Made by a program: the position numbers and the translations under genes
Assembly (NCBI GenBank): GCA_947561585.1
Contig: CANNZV010000869.1
Coordinates: forward strand, 62,001-126,000
From: Caprella mutica
Taxonomy: Eukaryota; Arthropoda; Malacostraca; Amphipoda; Caprellidae
Length of the DNA: 64,000 nucleotides
Reading direction: 5' to 3'
Shown here: piece by piece, positions 23,741 through 35,751 of the stretch
Position numbering within the stretch: the first letter of the stretch is position 1
How the letters are laid out: each line of letters starts with the position of its first letter
The notes under the pieces: model-generated
What the model was told of the DNA's origin: nothing
Databases searched by the model: none
Seen by the model: the letters and a program-made list of their open reading frames with translations, nothing else

Positions 23741-23780
23741 GTGAGTGAAGAATCTATTTTACGATAGACCCTTTACTCAC
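23741..23780. repeat. palindromic repeat, GAGTAAAG hairpin
   Basis: The left arm GTGAGTGAAGAATCTAT (23741-23757) and right arm (23764-23780, reverse complement GTGAGTAAAGGGTCTAT) pair with three differences around a 6-nt loop. Similar arm sequences occur at 6011-6068, near 3835, near 50765-50830, near 53330 and at 62261-62291, so this is probably a small dispersed palindromic family. Confidence 0.6.
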
Positions 23781-23808
23781 AAACATTGGTTAATTCTATT
23801 ACATACAT

Positions 23809-24016
23809 GAATTCTACTCCACTTGAACTCCTCTATAGGGAATTTAGAATCATGGGTATAAAAATAATTTCACCGTATAATTGTGAACAGATTTCCTTTA
23901 GTTTGCTATAAAATGGCTATTGATGCTATTCCTGACAGACTAAAGACAACTTGTTCACTATATGGGTTGTTCTCTTACTCAGAACTGTACCTTCACGATA
24001 GAGGAGCTCTACTGTA
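23809..24016. mobile_element. MITE of the CTATAG family, copy 1 (degraded)
   Basis: The left end has GAACTCCTCTATAGGGAATT and the right end GATAGAGGAGCTCTACTGTA, inverted to each other. The interior has TTTAGTTTGCTATAAAAT and TTGTTCACTATATGGG, shared with the element that contains the 2.8-kb array (43293-43538). The third copy is at 39104-39336. It has no coding capacity. The left tip is eroded. Confidence 0.75.
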
Positions 24017-24061
24017 CACAATTGAATCTTACACTGCAGTAACTCTACCTTCCTAACCACT

Positions 24062-24310
24062 ACATCACTCTTCAATCTAACATTTCAAGACCATAAATTT
24101 CTCTAACTAGATCTGGAGTATTTCAGTTTTACTTATGGCTGGCTGTGTTCGTTATTTATGTTTACCGAGCAAATTCCCTCGTATATTTCGGTTCTAAACG
24201 TGATGCGGAATGTATTGGCCCTGCATTTCATTTTTATGTAGCTAGAATTTCTACCAAACCCTGGATATATCAGTTACAATTATTATAATCTACCAAATTT
24301 GATGAACAAT
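24062..24310 (+). repeat. dispersed repeat family D (copy 1)
   Basis: The sequence aligns with 59331-59590 on the same strand. Shared blocks are ACATCACT, CGACCATAAATT or AGACCATAAATT, then ATCTGGAGTATTTCA, TTTTACTTATGG, GGCNG and CGTTATTTATGTT. The second half aligns more loosely (GATATAT, ACAATTATTA, TACCA). It starts about 45 bp after the MITE at 23809-24016. Identity unknown; I saw no coding frame. Confidence 0.7.
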
Positions 24311-25958
24311 AGTTTTAAATTATAAAAATATTTGATTCCTATTCTTAGTTCAATTAAAGTTTTGAAACAAATGACCAATGAATGAATCTCTTTTCATTAA
24401 CGTAAAATCCTAACACATTATAATAATTCAATCATTCCATACATTTATTTATACATTGCTTTCAGTGTAAGTGTAATCATGCTATATAGAAGACTAGAAG
24501 TAAATTATTTAAACAGATATTTCAGTTACGGGTGAAAATGTTCAGGTTCGTATAGCAGACTACATAACAAATAATATTATGTCATATAACAAAAAAATAA
24601 AAATGTTCTAAATATGAAAACTTCTTAATATAAATGATGAAAAATATTGAATAGAATCCTCTATAATTAACTCTAACTAGTTCACTATATTGAGCTTAGT
24701 GAGTTACTTCACTATATAAGACCAAGAGGTTCATAGAAAACTGGCCATTTCATTTTTCATAGTCCTTCTTCTAATTTATGGGAGTTATCACTTTAAGGTC
24801 AGGTATAATTTTTGGCAAGTACTTGTATTTACCTATATTTTTTTAGAGTGTTAATACTTACCACAATTGGGTAAGTCACACAAGCAGCCTTTGGTTCGAA
24901 AATAGTCACCTACTTGTATGGTATTGAGTCTCACAAATTACTGCAAACAATAACCAGGAAATATTTTACCACTCATTATCTATAAGAAATCTGATTGGAT
25001 TAGATTATAGTTATTTAATTAAATTATTCACAAAATATTTATTACTGGCAGACTGCTACAATTATTTTTATCTCGTTCTGTGAAGTAGATATTTCGTTTA
25101 ATTTGTCAATTAATAACATTTTCTTTGATTCTGAATAATGTGCATACATACATTTTACTGACTTGAAACTCTTGAATGAGGGGAAAATTAATTGTTCCCT
25201 TTTATCACTTTCAACTTTTCAATTCATTCAAATTATTGCAAGTAACTTCTATCTAAAATTCTGTGAGGAACTAAAAGTAAATGTAACAGATTTTCATTGA
25301 GATTACATGCCACATGTTCTTCCTACAAAAAAGTTAATAATACTGTAGCTTTTTCTGTTAGTAGATCTGCATAACAACAACACTGTTGTAAAGAAAAATA
25401 GTGAAACATATATGAATAATATGAAAGAATTCCGACATTTATGAGATACAATAACGCTAGGGAGAGTATTGCTTCATTGGAAAACAATTCTTGAAGTATT
25501 TTGAATAGATGATTCTAAGTCTCTGTTTTATGTGGATGGAATTCAGCATTTAGCAATAGAAGAATTCATTCATTGAAAAATAGAACTTTATGTTTTTCCC
25601 TGAAAAGGTTGTAGTTATACATGAAAGAGCCAAAATTTGGTATCAACTTTTCTCTCATTATAACTAAGTTAGAGCTGGTCCAGAAAATTAAGTAATTCCT
25701 CTTAGGCTCAAAGGGAATAACATGAAAGAAGGATCGTTAGAAGGAGATTTAATTCACTACAGCATAATATGTAATCACTTTCAAAAGAACTTGTTTCTCT
25801 TTCATCAATAGTTCTTATCCTGTTTATAATGACTTGAAAGTTTCCTTTGAAACGAGAGTTAGAGTATCGGATATTTCTTTGCCGTAATTTTACGGAGGCT
25901 CTGCTTGTATAATCGAAAAGTCTATTTTAATTACCTAATTGGTGAACACTGTCTTTAT
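24311..25958. other. AT-rich stretch, no gene recognised
   Basis: Unique low-GC DNA with no open frame of note and no tandem structure. Confidence 0.5.
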
Positions 25959-26171
25959 TTAAGGCTGCTTGACACATCACCGGGATCCGTCCAGCACGTC
26001 ACCGGTCCGTCTACGTCACTCTCCTCTCAGTGCTTCGGTGTCAGTGAAAAAATATATCGGTATTTTAATTTCAACGGACCTATTCACTCAGTACCGGCTC
26101 TCCTCAGTGATAAAAAATCACTGACTGGTGACGTCCCGGACGGATCACGGTGATGTGTGAAGCAGCCTTAA
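25959..26171 (+). mobile_element. TTAA-flanked MITE, copy 2
   Basis: Bounded by TTAA at 25959-25962 and 26168-26171. The inverted ends are long and well preserved: the left reads AAGGCTGCTTGACACATCAC, and the right, reverse complemented, AAGGCTGCTTCACACATCAC; both continue CG-GATCCGTCC. It is the better preserved partner of the copy at 1704-1911. Its GC content is clearly above the surroundings. The plus-strand open frame across it (25905-26153) is a by-product. TTAA targets are used by piggyBac and Kolobok; no transposase is present. Confidence 0.9.
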
Positions 26172-28713
26172 TTGCAGGCGATCGGACAACTTGTATTGTT
26201 TATTACGCTATATATTGATCGCATTTCTTTTTTAAATATCGTAATTTCCGAGAGATTGTCTTTGGTAATTTTTCGATAATTGCCTAAAAGAGTTCTTTAA
26301 ATTTAAAATTTGACTTCCATCGAATCATTTATTTTCAAATAAACAGTAGATGCTCTTTAATCATCGACTGTAATTTCTCACTGGGTGTACGTACCAGTTT
26401 CAATTGTTAGCTTACAGGGACTTTCTGTCTCATTATTCATCAAATTTTTAGTGGCCTGGTATCTGAATTTGGACGATAAATTTCTCATTTTATAGAGCTT
26501 ATCAATGGCAGATGGTGCTCTTGGAGCTGCAGCTGAGTAATGGATATCTAATTAAGGTCACTGGTCGTAAGGAGAAGATTATATCATTATTGAAGAAAGA
26601 ATAAGGGATTATAGTGACCACATAATTATACTTGTGTGATATATTCTATTATTGGTTATTTTAAAAACTATTTCATTGTATCTGTAAATTCCAATCTCAA
26701 ATTGATCTAAATTGCCTGAAACTGAAAAATATTAAAAAAAAGTAAAACTGAAAAGTATATATAATATATAATATCCAACTCTTCCATTGATCCATTATAG
26801 TTGTAATTATTCAATGATCCAAATAATTAATCAATAATCACGTGAATAAAATAAATAAATCCAGTTAGCGAATTTGGACGCAATATAACTATCATGTAAC
26901 TGGCTGTTCCAATTTCTCAAGAAATTAAACTAACTCAGACATTCTGTGCAGTATTAGCAGGCAACGCAGGCACACTAACCCAAATCTACAAACCGGTTAC
27001 AATATTCACTTTAAAATATATTTAAAAATATATATCCATGAACAGCTAAGATCCATAAAAAATAAAGCACATTCGAACGACTTTTTAATTGATTGTTTAC
27101 CCCCTAGCAAGAAAAAAAATTTCTGGAATATTAAGGGAAGAAAAAATTATTCCTATACTATTATTTCCTTAATATTTCAGGAATAAATCCTTGTTTCAGT
27201 GTTTCAGGGGAGATGCTCTTTACATTTATTCAAAGCAGTGAAGTATAATATGAAGTTATAATTTTGATCATGAGAGGACATGTCTCATAAGTTAATTTTT
27301 CTTCTTTTGGCCGAGACAAATTTTCATGAATTTGACGTTTTTTCAGCCCGTTTTCATTCTATGAAATATTCCCTTGATATTTTGTTTGCAGAATCCTCAC
27401 TAAGCTTATCTTAAGAGTCAGTGAAGCTATTTCAGTCTTTTCATGATCTTGGATACCATTCGCAGCCCTGATAAGAACTGATTATTAGGGAGGAAGAACA
27501 GACAAATTCTTTTGGAGGCCATTGGGAAAAAGAATTGTTTGGACTATTAAGCACAGCGTAGAGGTGATCAGAGTCTGTTAACTGCATCCAATTAGCTCTG
27601 CACCACTAAAAGGGACCTACGATGTTTGGCACAAACGCTGTTACCGTAACTTGACACCTATTTCGACGTAGGAACCGTGAAAAAAGATAATAACAGAAAA
27701 AATAAACTATATTGTATACCTGCGTATGTTCTATGTATCCGATTTCCCTCAAAGTGTGAAGCTTTAATCTTGAAGAGAGTTCTACTCACAGTTAAATAGT
27801 TCCTGAAAATGTGCATTAGATAATTCATGTACAGATGAAAAAAGTAATGCAATTAAAATTGGTAAATTATTAATAATGAACAGAGAACTTCCAATGGAAG
27901 TGACGAATTGGAGTCTTATAATTATGTCTATTAGCCAGAGTGACTTTCCTATGCGATATAACAAAATGCCTTCCAATACTTTTTACACCTTCCTCGTTAG
28001 AATTAAACAATCTTAAGTTATGGAACATTGTTTGTTAATTCTGAATAATAACTAGGTTACTGAATTCACGATTTTAGTATATAATATAAATATTGACATA
28101 ACATTTTTCTGTAACCCATATATTGTATGCAATTTGCTTCTAATTATTCATAATAATTATTATTATTACTACTTAAAGATTGGGAGACATCGAAAATATG
28201 ATAACGAAAACAAGCAATTTACATAACTATTAATCTTGTAGTACAAGTGATTGAAGTGCTAAATATATAGTTGATGGTATGTAGTTTTTTTAACTTGATT
28301 ATGTGTATAATTGTATAAACTCTGGAAATAATGAACGGTAAACTTTTAGTTATTATCCCCTTCATCGGTCACAAGCCTTTTTTTACATGTATGAATCATT
28401 GAATATTTATTGCCAATTAGCATTCATATTCAGAAAAATATCGACAGAGTGCCACAAAATCTTCTACAATACGATATTTAACCAAGTCTAATTAGTTGTC
28501 ACTGTTAAATAGAAAAACATATATCAATTTTTTTGTCTTTGGCTCACAAATCTATGAGGAAAAATTATTCTAGATCTTTGATTTTTTTCGAAAATGATGA
28601 TTAATAGTGAAACCAAATACTTTTTTTTCTGGCTCACATGTTAAAATTCAGTGGACGAAAGTGTGAGACACAGTTCTAGTCTATTAATAATCAATATAAT
28701 AATGTCTCCAATA
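26172..28713. other. AT-rich stretch, no gene recognised
   Basis: A GC-richer patch at about 27540-27680 (AGCACAGCGTAGAGGTGATC and neighbours) has no long open frame. Minus-strand frames at 27658-27852 and 27782-27976 overlap each other and have no domain. A hairpin at 27121-27182 is listed separately. Confidence 0.5.
27121..27182. repeat. AT-rich hairpin
   Basis: CTGGAATATTAAGG (27123-27136) pairs with CCTTAATATTTCAG (27167-27180) with one G-T wobble, around a 30-nt loop. Either chance in AT-rich DNA or a small palindromic repeat. Confidence 0.45.
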
Positions 28714-28838
28714 TATGAAGCCATTTTCCGTGGAAATGCCTGAGGTGATCTCCCAAATTGGTGCAGAATATAGAGGAAGAAAAGATCACCAGAGGGAGTT
28801 TGGCAGTTAAATAAATGACGGTTATGAGAGGCTCCCTT
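28714..28838 (+). repeat. dispersed repeat family E (copy 1)
   Basis: The sequence aligns with 61658-61778 over about 120 bp. Shared blocks are CCAAATTGGTGCAGAATAT or a close variant, GAGGA-GAAA, the CCAGAGGGA block and TGGCAGTTAAATAAATGA followed by GGT-ATGAGAG. By eye roughly three quarters of positions match. The minus-strand frame 28641-28844 over it is not conserved in the other copy, so it is not a gene. Confidence 0.8.
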
Positions 28839-29617
28839 CATCAAAAGTTACATGGAAAATACTAAGAAATGAGTGGAGCTTATTGAAAAGATTATGAGAG
28901 CAGAATAGCGAAGCATAAATTTGGTGTCTAAATAGAACAATGGAGTACGAGACTTATAAATTTAACGTGACTATTGATGCTATAATAAATTATATGAGTG
29001 AATAATGGTAGGTATACAAATAAACTGAAAATTCAAATTGAAGGTATTGAAATATATTAATCAAAATGTTCTAAACTATCAAAATGTTGAATACACTAAT
29101 AAATTATCATGTTTTTTCTCCCATTATAAAGTTTAACCTTTAATATTTTGAAGAATTAAGTTGGTTAAATACCAATTTTACATCACGTTTGTGAAATTTA
29201 GAATCCATTTCTCTATAAGAACGGTTAGTTTGGCAGAAAATAGCACAAGTTTATGCATGTCTGCAGCATAGCTTGTGATGCACATCCTGGAAGAGAGCCA
29301 AGCCAGTGAAAGCATGAGAGTTGTTTGTGGCCATCTACAGACAGAGTTAGCAATGATTCCTTCACTAGGACTCATAATGTCCTTCTTTATAGCTACAGAA
29401 TATTGCTACTCGTCTAATTTTCATCAACCGAAAAGTTTGGTCTTGGTTTAATATTTTTTAATTGAATGAAAAAATATTAGTTCGCCAATATATTTTATTA
29501 AAAGGAAATTAAAATCATACGTTCTCATCAATTTTCACTTGTTCATGTCCATAAGTCATAAATAATTGAAATGGTAAGAAAAGTATCAATAGTTCGATTA
29601 TTAAATTGTTTAATATG
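28839..29617. other. AT-rich stretch with a short GC-richer patch
   Basis: The patch at about 29215-29385 is GC-richer and open on the minus strand for 65 codons (29178-29375), with peptide NSVCRWPQTTLMLSLAWLSS. No family recognised; no splice context seen. Confidence 0.4.
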
Positions 29618-29760
29618 CAGGGTGTTTCAGAATAAAGGCAACCATTTTGGCCCATCAAATAAATCATTCAAAAATCGTTGTTTGGTTCCATAAATCAATA
29701 CCATTTAGAAGCTAGATTCATAGTCTTCTTATTTCAGACTTATATATTTCAAATTCATAC
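29618..29760 (+). mobile_element. possible Tc1/mariner-type terminus
   Basis: CAGGGTGTTTCAGAATAAAG followed by GCAACCATTTTGGCCCA has the form of the CAGGGTG-start ends of many insect mariner-like elements. The element at 43545-44589 starts and ends with CAGGSTGGCGC in the same manner. No matching inverted end was found downstream, so this is either a solo end or an element too decayed to follow. Confidence 0.35.
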
Positions 29761-30166
29761 TGTGTATTATGACTGCATTTCGAAATATAGTGATTAAACT
29801 ACACAATGAAAGTGATTCTATTTTTTCAATTTCAAGGAAATTGAAAATTATTCGTTCAATTACGTAGAAAGTTAAAGAGTACAATAATTAGAGGAGAAAT
29901 TCTCTTCGACAACTGGTTGCAAGAGACAGTGTAATGTTGAAAGAAAATCTGAGAACAAAAACCATTCAAATTTCTGAAACCTCATGGGCTTACTAACCAT
30001 CGATCATGAGGTAATGGGAGCTGAAAGAGGTCGTTACATCATGAATGTAATAAATGAAAAAATATAACCTGACTTGGTGTTCACATAAGAAACCAAATAT
30101 GACAAGTTGAGAAATATCTGCATGATCCAATTGCATTTTCTTTCAAACGTAAAAGACTAAACGTAA
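29761..30166. other. stretch downstream of the putative transposon end
   Basis: Moderately AT-rich with no long frame. It may be the decayed body of the element beginning at 29618, but no transposase motif was seen. Confidence 0.35.
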
Positions 30167-30370
30167 AAAATCACAGTCTGTGATGGTTCGGCCTTTTATA
30201 ATAATGTCAGATTGAAGATCACCATCAGTAATTGTATCTTGTTGGGTCCCGTTGGAAATATTATATCTCAGCTATGCTCCTTCTTTGAGTCCATGAAAGC
30301 AAAACTGCAAGTGGAATGGGAAGCCTTCCGCAACAACAGATACGTGTCCCCAGCGATGCATTTGTTCTAG
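30167..30370 (+). CDS. unrecognised short open frame with coding-like composition
   Basis: The plus frame is open from just after a TAA at 30164-30166 to a TAG at 30368-30370, about 67 codons. The segment is much less AT-rich than its flanks, and its third positions are often C or G, as in GCCTTCCGCAACAACAGATA. The peptide includes ILLGPVGNIISQLCSFFESM and KAKLQVEWEAFRNNRYVSP. It could be a terminal exon, a processed pseudogene fragment or a piece of a mobile element. I recognise no family. A CACAG at 30171-30176 could serve as a splice acceptor but lacks a good pyrimidine tract. Confidence 0.22.
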   Translation, partial: KITVCDGSAFYNNVRLKITISNCILLGPVGNIISQLCSFFESMKAKLQVEWEAFRNNRYVSPAMHLF

Positions 30371-33300
30371 TAGTGAAACCTATAGTTCATAATAAGGCTG
30401 GCTTTATATCATAAATAGAGCACTGTATCGCTTGCATATTATTTACTTTTCAACTTTGAATTCAAAATCATCTAATAAATTTATTTATTCTTATGTTTAC
30501 CCTTGGATATAGAAGTTTTTTATATGATCAATATTTTAATATTTTTTGATGTGTGCATATATCTATGTTATATAAAATCAAATTTTAAGATTTTTTTAAC
30601 TAAACCATCGTCACCGCTACACTAATGCATTGAAACTTTCACCAAATTACTCCGTAGACTTGAGGTGAAAACATATTTTATTTCACGTATAAGGATTTTT
30701 CTTGACACTGATTGCTTCGATCACCATAGATTTAGCCGTAAAAATACGGCGACTGAGCCATTAAGACTGAGGTAAAGATTTGGGACACCATACATAACTT
30801 CATCTAGATTGATTACCTGCAGTGAAGGGAGGGAATTGACTTCCTTCTAAATATTAAATCAAGATATTGTTAGGTAGTTTACTAGATTATTAGTATAGAT
30901 TAATATGCGCCATTGTTTACCTGAACAAGGGTTCGATTACGGTTGAAAGAATAGCATTTTTTAATTTTTGAAATGTAATATTTCAGAAAGTAAAGTCTAC
31001 ATCCGTCCTTTAAGGTTTGATGTAATGCTTTTAGTCACAAAAATAAATTAAAACTAATCACACGGTTTAATGATTAAAGTTCATCATAATTTGACATCTC
31101 TCTGTCTTGAGTTAATTATAATCGGGAGTTAACTAATTTGATCTTGAATTTTGCATTTCATTAAATCTGTGTTTATTATTAAATAAAAATAAAAAATCAC
31201 ATGAGAAAAAGATAAATAAATTTAGATTTGCAAGATGAAACTCCATCGGATGAAATTTCATCTCAATTCGTCAAATTCCATTTTTTTATTCATTTGAAAC
31301 TAGATATTTGATGCATAAAACCTAATTCAATCAAAAACAATTCAATCTACAATTCCTACAACATTCAATTCTATTATTTAAATTCATTCAGAAAATATAT
31401 CAAAAAACAAGTTGGAACAATTGACAAAAATATTTTTTCCTCGAAGTGTTTTTTCTTCGGATGCTTTAATCTGATGGACAAACAAAGTGTATTCTTTCTA
31501 GACTCCAATATTGATATAAAGGGTGAGATCTGCGGTCACTAATGTGAAGGTTACTGCAGTTGATTTATTTTCTGACGATCAGGCGAGAAAACAATTTAGT
31601 TCAATTTATCACTTTATCAGTCATTTCATGGGACATTATTTATCCATTAAATGCAAGAAGAAAAACTTTTCAAATGAATTCGAATTATTAAATTAGACAA
31701 TTTACATATTCCTGTTAGAATTTTTCTAACATATAATTATGTATATAGAAAAATACATATATCTCAGTATCTATATTTTAATTGAAATTACTGCCAGCCA
31801 GTTTGAATGTAACAGTTATAAATCATAAATCATTATATAAAAATAGTAAAAAATTTCATCTTTTGCATTGCTGCAACTATTTTTTCATTGAAATATTTCT
31901 TAAATATTTTTTAAAATTATTTTAGGTCTATAGCTCTAAAATCTAAAATAGAATATAATTTAGTACAAAATCATACATAGGTATTACATACCAAGATAGT
32001 CTGGCTTGACGTATTTTGAGAATTATTGCGTGTACAATTACGGATGGCGTGACGTGAAATATTAGGCTGTTTAGATTGTACCGAATTCCGTGGTATTGTA
32101 GGCAATGGTTAATTTAGTTAAAGAGTTCCATGAAATATAACCAGCCCAGTGTATTATAATGAAAGGATAAGTGAATCTAAAACTAAATTTAGCTCATGAC
32201 ATTGTTGAAAATAATAGAGAGATTTAAATTAAATCTGAATTAGTACAGCTGCAAAATTATTACTCTAGGTATTTGTTCAATTCATATGGTCTCTAGGTCT
32301 GCAAGTTATATATAACATGAGTAGAATAATGCTTTATTTTCCACTTTCTGTGATTTCCAATCTTTTCAGTTTATTTATAGAATGCCAATAATTTAAAACA
32401 TGAATGGGAATGGATTCTCATTCTGCTGGATACATTTTGTTGGGAATATCCTTGTTTCGGTAACTAAATTGCACGGTTTTCAGATTCAGTAAATGGTCCT
32501 GAAAATGTTCCAATATCAGAAAAACATCGCATTTTCTCTCTCTCGTTTGAGAAATAAACGTAAAATTTGATCTAGTTATTTCATTGCAGTGGGTATTGAT
32601 ATTTATTTCCAAAACAAAACTAAAAATAAACAGTGTGTGTTTTCTATTCATTCTACCGTAAATAGTATTTAGAGATAAATAAATAAATAAATAATTTATG
32701 AAATAAACCTTTTCGGTGAAACTGTTTTCCGTCAAATTTTATATCAATATGCATAACGAATACATTTTATTGGAAATAATACCATTGGATACAATTCATT
32801 CATCAATACAAATGAATGACCAAATTTATTTATTAAATTACACTAGATTTAACATATTACATTTGGTCCAATAAATCCATGGAAGAATTTTATGGAAGTA
32901 TGATTTGTAATAGAGTTTTAGCCACAAATTAAAAACATCATCACCTCTAGTGTTTCATATTTCAATACATATCCATTTTTTTCATTCCTATAAATTTGAG
33001 ACTTGCGCCTTCAATTTTTGAGTTTGTTTTTAAATTCAATTGATTATAGAATTATTTTTGGATCCAGTTAAGCTCATGTCAGTCATTTGCTTCGTTTTCC
33101 AGCAGTAAGGGGCATATCACCATAATGTTATGAAATCAAACAAATATCCATGTTTATTTATATTTATCCTATCATTATATTTTTTAGAGTATTCTAACCG
33201 ATACTTCTAAGTATCAGGTAATGAATCATTGTTTATTTTCAGATGTTTTGTTTACAATCTTGGGGACATAAAAGGAGTCCGTAAAAAGAACATATACTAA

Positions 33301-33480
33301 TTTCTTAGCAAAGAACGTGATATAATGAATCCATCTCCAATGTAAATTACAAAAGAAAAATATATCGACTTATAGCCTAAAAAAATTATACAATTACCTA
33401 ACAAATATTTTTAGCCGACATAAGCAAACTTTCATTGATGAAAAGCTTGTTTTTTCTTATTAAACTATACAAAGAAAGTA
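30371..33480. other. long AT-rich stretch, no gene recognised
   Basis: Holds an (AAAT)n run at 32675-32694 and otherwise unique low-GC DNA. The minus-strand frame at 32418-32735 (105 codons) is mixed, contains the AAAT repeat as YLFIYLSL, and is not convincing. Confidence 0.5.
32675..32694. repeat. (AAAT)n microsatellite
   Basis: About five tandem AAAT units in a row. Confidence 0.9.
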
Positions 33481-33738
33481 GTGATGGTTAGCCAACACAA
33501 ACACAGGTTTGTTATTGACAAGGCTGCTCTTTCTCAGGTTTCCAGACTCAAGATATCGACAAACGCTTTATCGGAGAGCCAATGTTCAGATAATCGAGAA
33601 ATTCGAAAAGGAAATGTTTATCCAAGTGTATCTGAAGAGGCAAAGAAAGCAATGGTTGTATTGGAACAATTAATCGTGAACGTTACTTATAAAAATTTCA
33701 TCTACTGTACATTCTGTCTCATATCTTCTTATATGTAA
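33481..33738 (+). CDS. unrecognised open frame, possible exon remnant
   Basis: The frame encodes 85 codons opening MVSQHKHRFVIDKAALSQVS and continuing with polar, charged sequence up to SVSEEAKKAMVVLEQLIVNV. The composition over 33481-33690 is less AT-rich and more codon-like than the surroundings. The last 20 residues (NFIYCTFCLISSYM) look like read-through into AT-rich DNA, as expected where an exon ends. There is no strong donor or acceptor. No family recognised. The foldback-like element begins less than 100 bp downstream. Confidence 0.25.
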   Translation: MMVSQHKHRFVIDKAALSQVSRLKISTNALSESQCSDNREIRKGNVYPSVSEEAKKAMVVLEQLIVNVTYKNFIYCTFCLISSYM

Positions 33739-34140
33739 TTCTGGTAAGAATCATATTATAATAAAGCGATTTTGTAATCACTGTAATACAACTGGAAAAT
33801 CAAAAAGATATGCGAAAATACGTGCACGGACATTTAGTCCACGAACAATTTGTCCACGGACATCTCGTCCAACGGATATTTCGTCCGCGGACATTTCGTC
33901 CACGAATAATTCGTCCACGAAATGCTTTATTCTGTATTACAATTACAGTGTGTAGTGTAAATATTGTTTATTATATATTATTTATTTATATTCTGCAATA
34001 TAAAAAGTAGAAAACACCCGTTTTAGATGGTCTTTGCCTAAATTTTTATTGCAATCTTCTTCTCCGGCTCCTACTGGCCGGCAACAGGAAAATAATTAAA
34101 CAGAATACTTTATTCAATGATCACAGGCAGGCCACCTTTT

Positions 34141-34235
34141 TATTTGACTTCGGTCCTAAAAAATCTGTAATAATAGCATGGCATGTCTCGAAGATATTAT
34201 ATAGTACATAAAAATAGAAAACGGAAACATTTTCT
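34141..34235 (+). repeat. dispersed repeat family B (copy 2)
   Basis: Matches 15116-15215 (AAAAAATCTGTAATAAT, then CATGTCTCGAA and AGTACATA). It lies in the centre of foldback-like element 1, so either it inserted there or it is part of the element and the 15-kb copy is an element relic. Confidence 0.75.
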
Positions 34236-34902
34236 TCTATATTTACAATAAATAGAATTATAGCTGTGTATATTCATAATACTACCATAAACTTCTCTAT
34301 TAGTACTCAGATTAGCTTATTAGAAGCAATATTGGCTCAGAAATCAGTTTTTTATGACAGAATGTTTTTCAACAGTGACTACATACATGTATATGATATA
34401 CTACTAAACATGTGATTGATAATTAAATATGCTATAAAAGAATTAGCTAGATATTGGTAATTTCTAGTGTTACTTTTAATTATATAAACGTAAACACGTC
34501 CGTGTTTTCGGACTGTTACATATTTTCGGGCCCATAACAAAAACATATAAAATACTTATTCTTTACCTCTCTTGTAACTATTTTACTCTCTTTCTTACGT
34601 TTCCACATTTAGTCTTGTTAGTGCCCTGTTATTTAGTTCCATATTTTGGATACTCATAACTCATTTATTAAAGCATAATATTAAGGATGTAAATAACTTG
34701 AAAGATACAGTCAACCCGTTTAGCATATCTAATTTCATTACTGTAATCGATAGAAAAGCATTTTTTATGTGTTCATATGAAATGTTTCGGTTTAAATCAC
34801 TAAAATGATATTGTATATTTATACCTGGCTATTAAATGTAATAGTGAAAAATAATATGAAATATATCCCATATGCATTTTAAAATATGAAATAAAGCAAT
34901 TT

Positions 34903-35105
34903 GTGGACGAATTATCCGTGGACGAAATGTCCGTTGGACGAAATGTCCGTTGGACGAAATGTCCGTGGACGAATTGTCCGTGGACGAAATGTTCGTTGGA
35001 CGAAATGTCCGTGGACGAGTTGTCCGTGAACGAAATGTCCGTGGACGAAATGTACGTTGGACGAGTTGTCTGTGGACGAGATGTCCATGGACGAAATGTC
35101 CTAGA
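34903..35105 (+). repeat. tandem array in the right arm of foldback-like element 1
   Basis: About 13 units of TGGACGAAATGTCCGT type. The unit is itself partly palindromic (GGAC-GAAAT-GTCC). Variants GAGTTGTCC, GAATTGTCC, TGTTCG and TGTACG are interspersed. Confidence 0.93.
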
Positions 35106-35751
35106 CCCACGAAAATAAACAAATATTTGTCAGAAGCTTGAGAGTAAGCATTGATTAGAGTAAGAATAATATAATTACGGAATAATTAAGGAGGTAATTT
35201 TTGAGATTATTCTAGGAGTAGTTTTGCTTATTGAATATGCAGGCAATACGGTTTTGTCTGTGGGAATACTGAACCAATAACTATAAAGCTATCCTATTAG
35301 AAAATTCAATTGCAGAAGTTTTGGTCTGTAATATTCACCTCATGATCATGATCTACCGATTGATTTGTATTATTTGAAAATTGTGTTTATTAAGTGAGAA
35401 ATTTATTATTATTGACCACTCAGAAGTAATATATAAAATTCTGTTTAACAAAGGAAAATATTAAAACGCCTTGTAAAATTATATAAAGATGAAATTCTTG
35501 TATTTGATGAAAAGGAATTATATAGAGTGAAGGGAAAATGAAAATTTGAATCTACGCAAACAGGATCACCAACGACCCGACTAAAACTCTTGGAGTAAAA
35601 TTTTAAATTTATTCGTATTATAAATCAGCTTTGTAGAGCACACTACCTTCAGAATTAGCAGCATGCCAATAAATCTCTTTAATGTGTGCTAACTTTGCTA
35701 AAAATGCAGCGGTAATGGCCAGTAAGTTGGGAAACTTTGCCTAATGACTGG
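35106..35751. other. AT-rich stretch, no gene recognised
   Basis: Unique sequence between foldback-like element 1 and the 49-bp duplication. Slightly GC-richer around 35560-35750 but without an open frame. Confidence 0.5.

Larger units (their letters stand above)
33821..35109. mobile_element. foldback-like element 1 with iterated inverted ends
   Basis: Inverted terminal regions consist of tandem 15-16-bp units: left 33821-33945 in the orientation GGACATTTCGTCCAC, right 34881-35109 in the opposite orientation (TGGACGAAATGTCCGT). The inner margin is also inverted (GAAATGCTTTATT on the left, AATAAAGCAATTTG on the right). CGAAAATA is directly repeated just outside both ends (33813-33820 and 35110-35117), a candidate 8-bp target-site duplication (8 of 9 bp match when extended by one base). 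No transposase was seen in the roughly 0.9-kb centre, which does contain dispersed repeat B. Long iterated ends with 8-10-bp duplications are typical of Foldback/MULE-type elements. Open frames at 33810-34010, 34832-35122 and 34903-35141 are repeat artefacts. Confidence 0.8.

Noticed and set aside
30925..30950. tRNA-like B box (GGGTTCGATTACG)
   Set aside because: No A box at the proper distance and no cloverleaf could be drawn, so it is a chance match or at most a very old tRNA-derived repeat.
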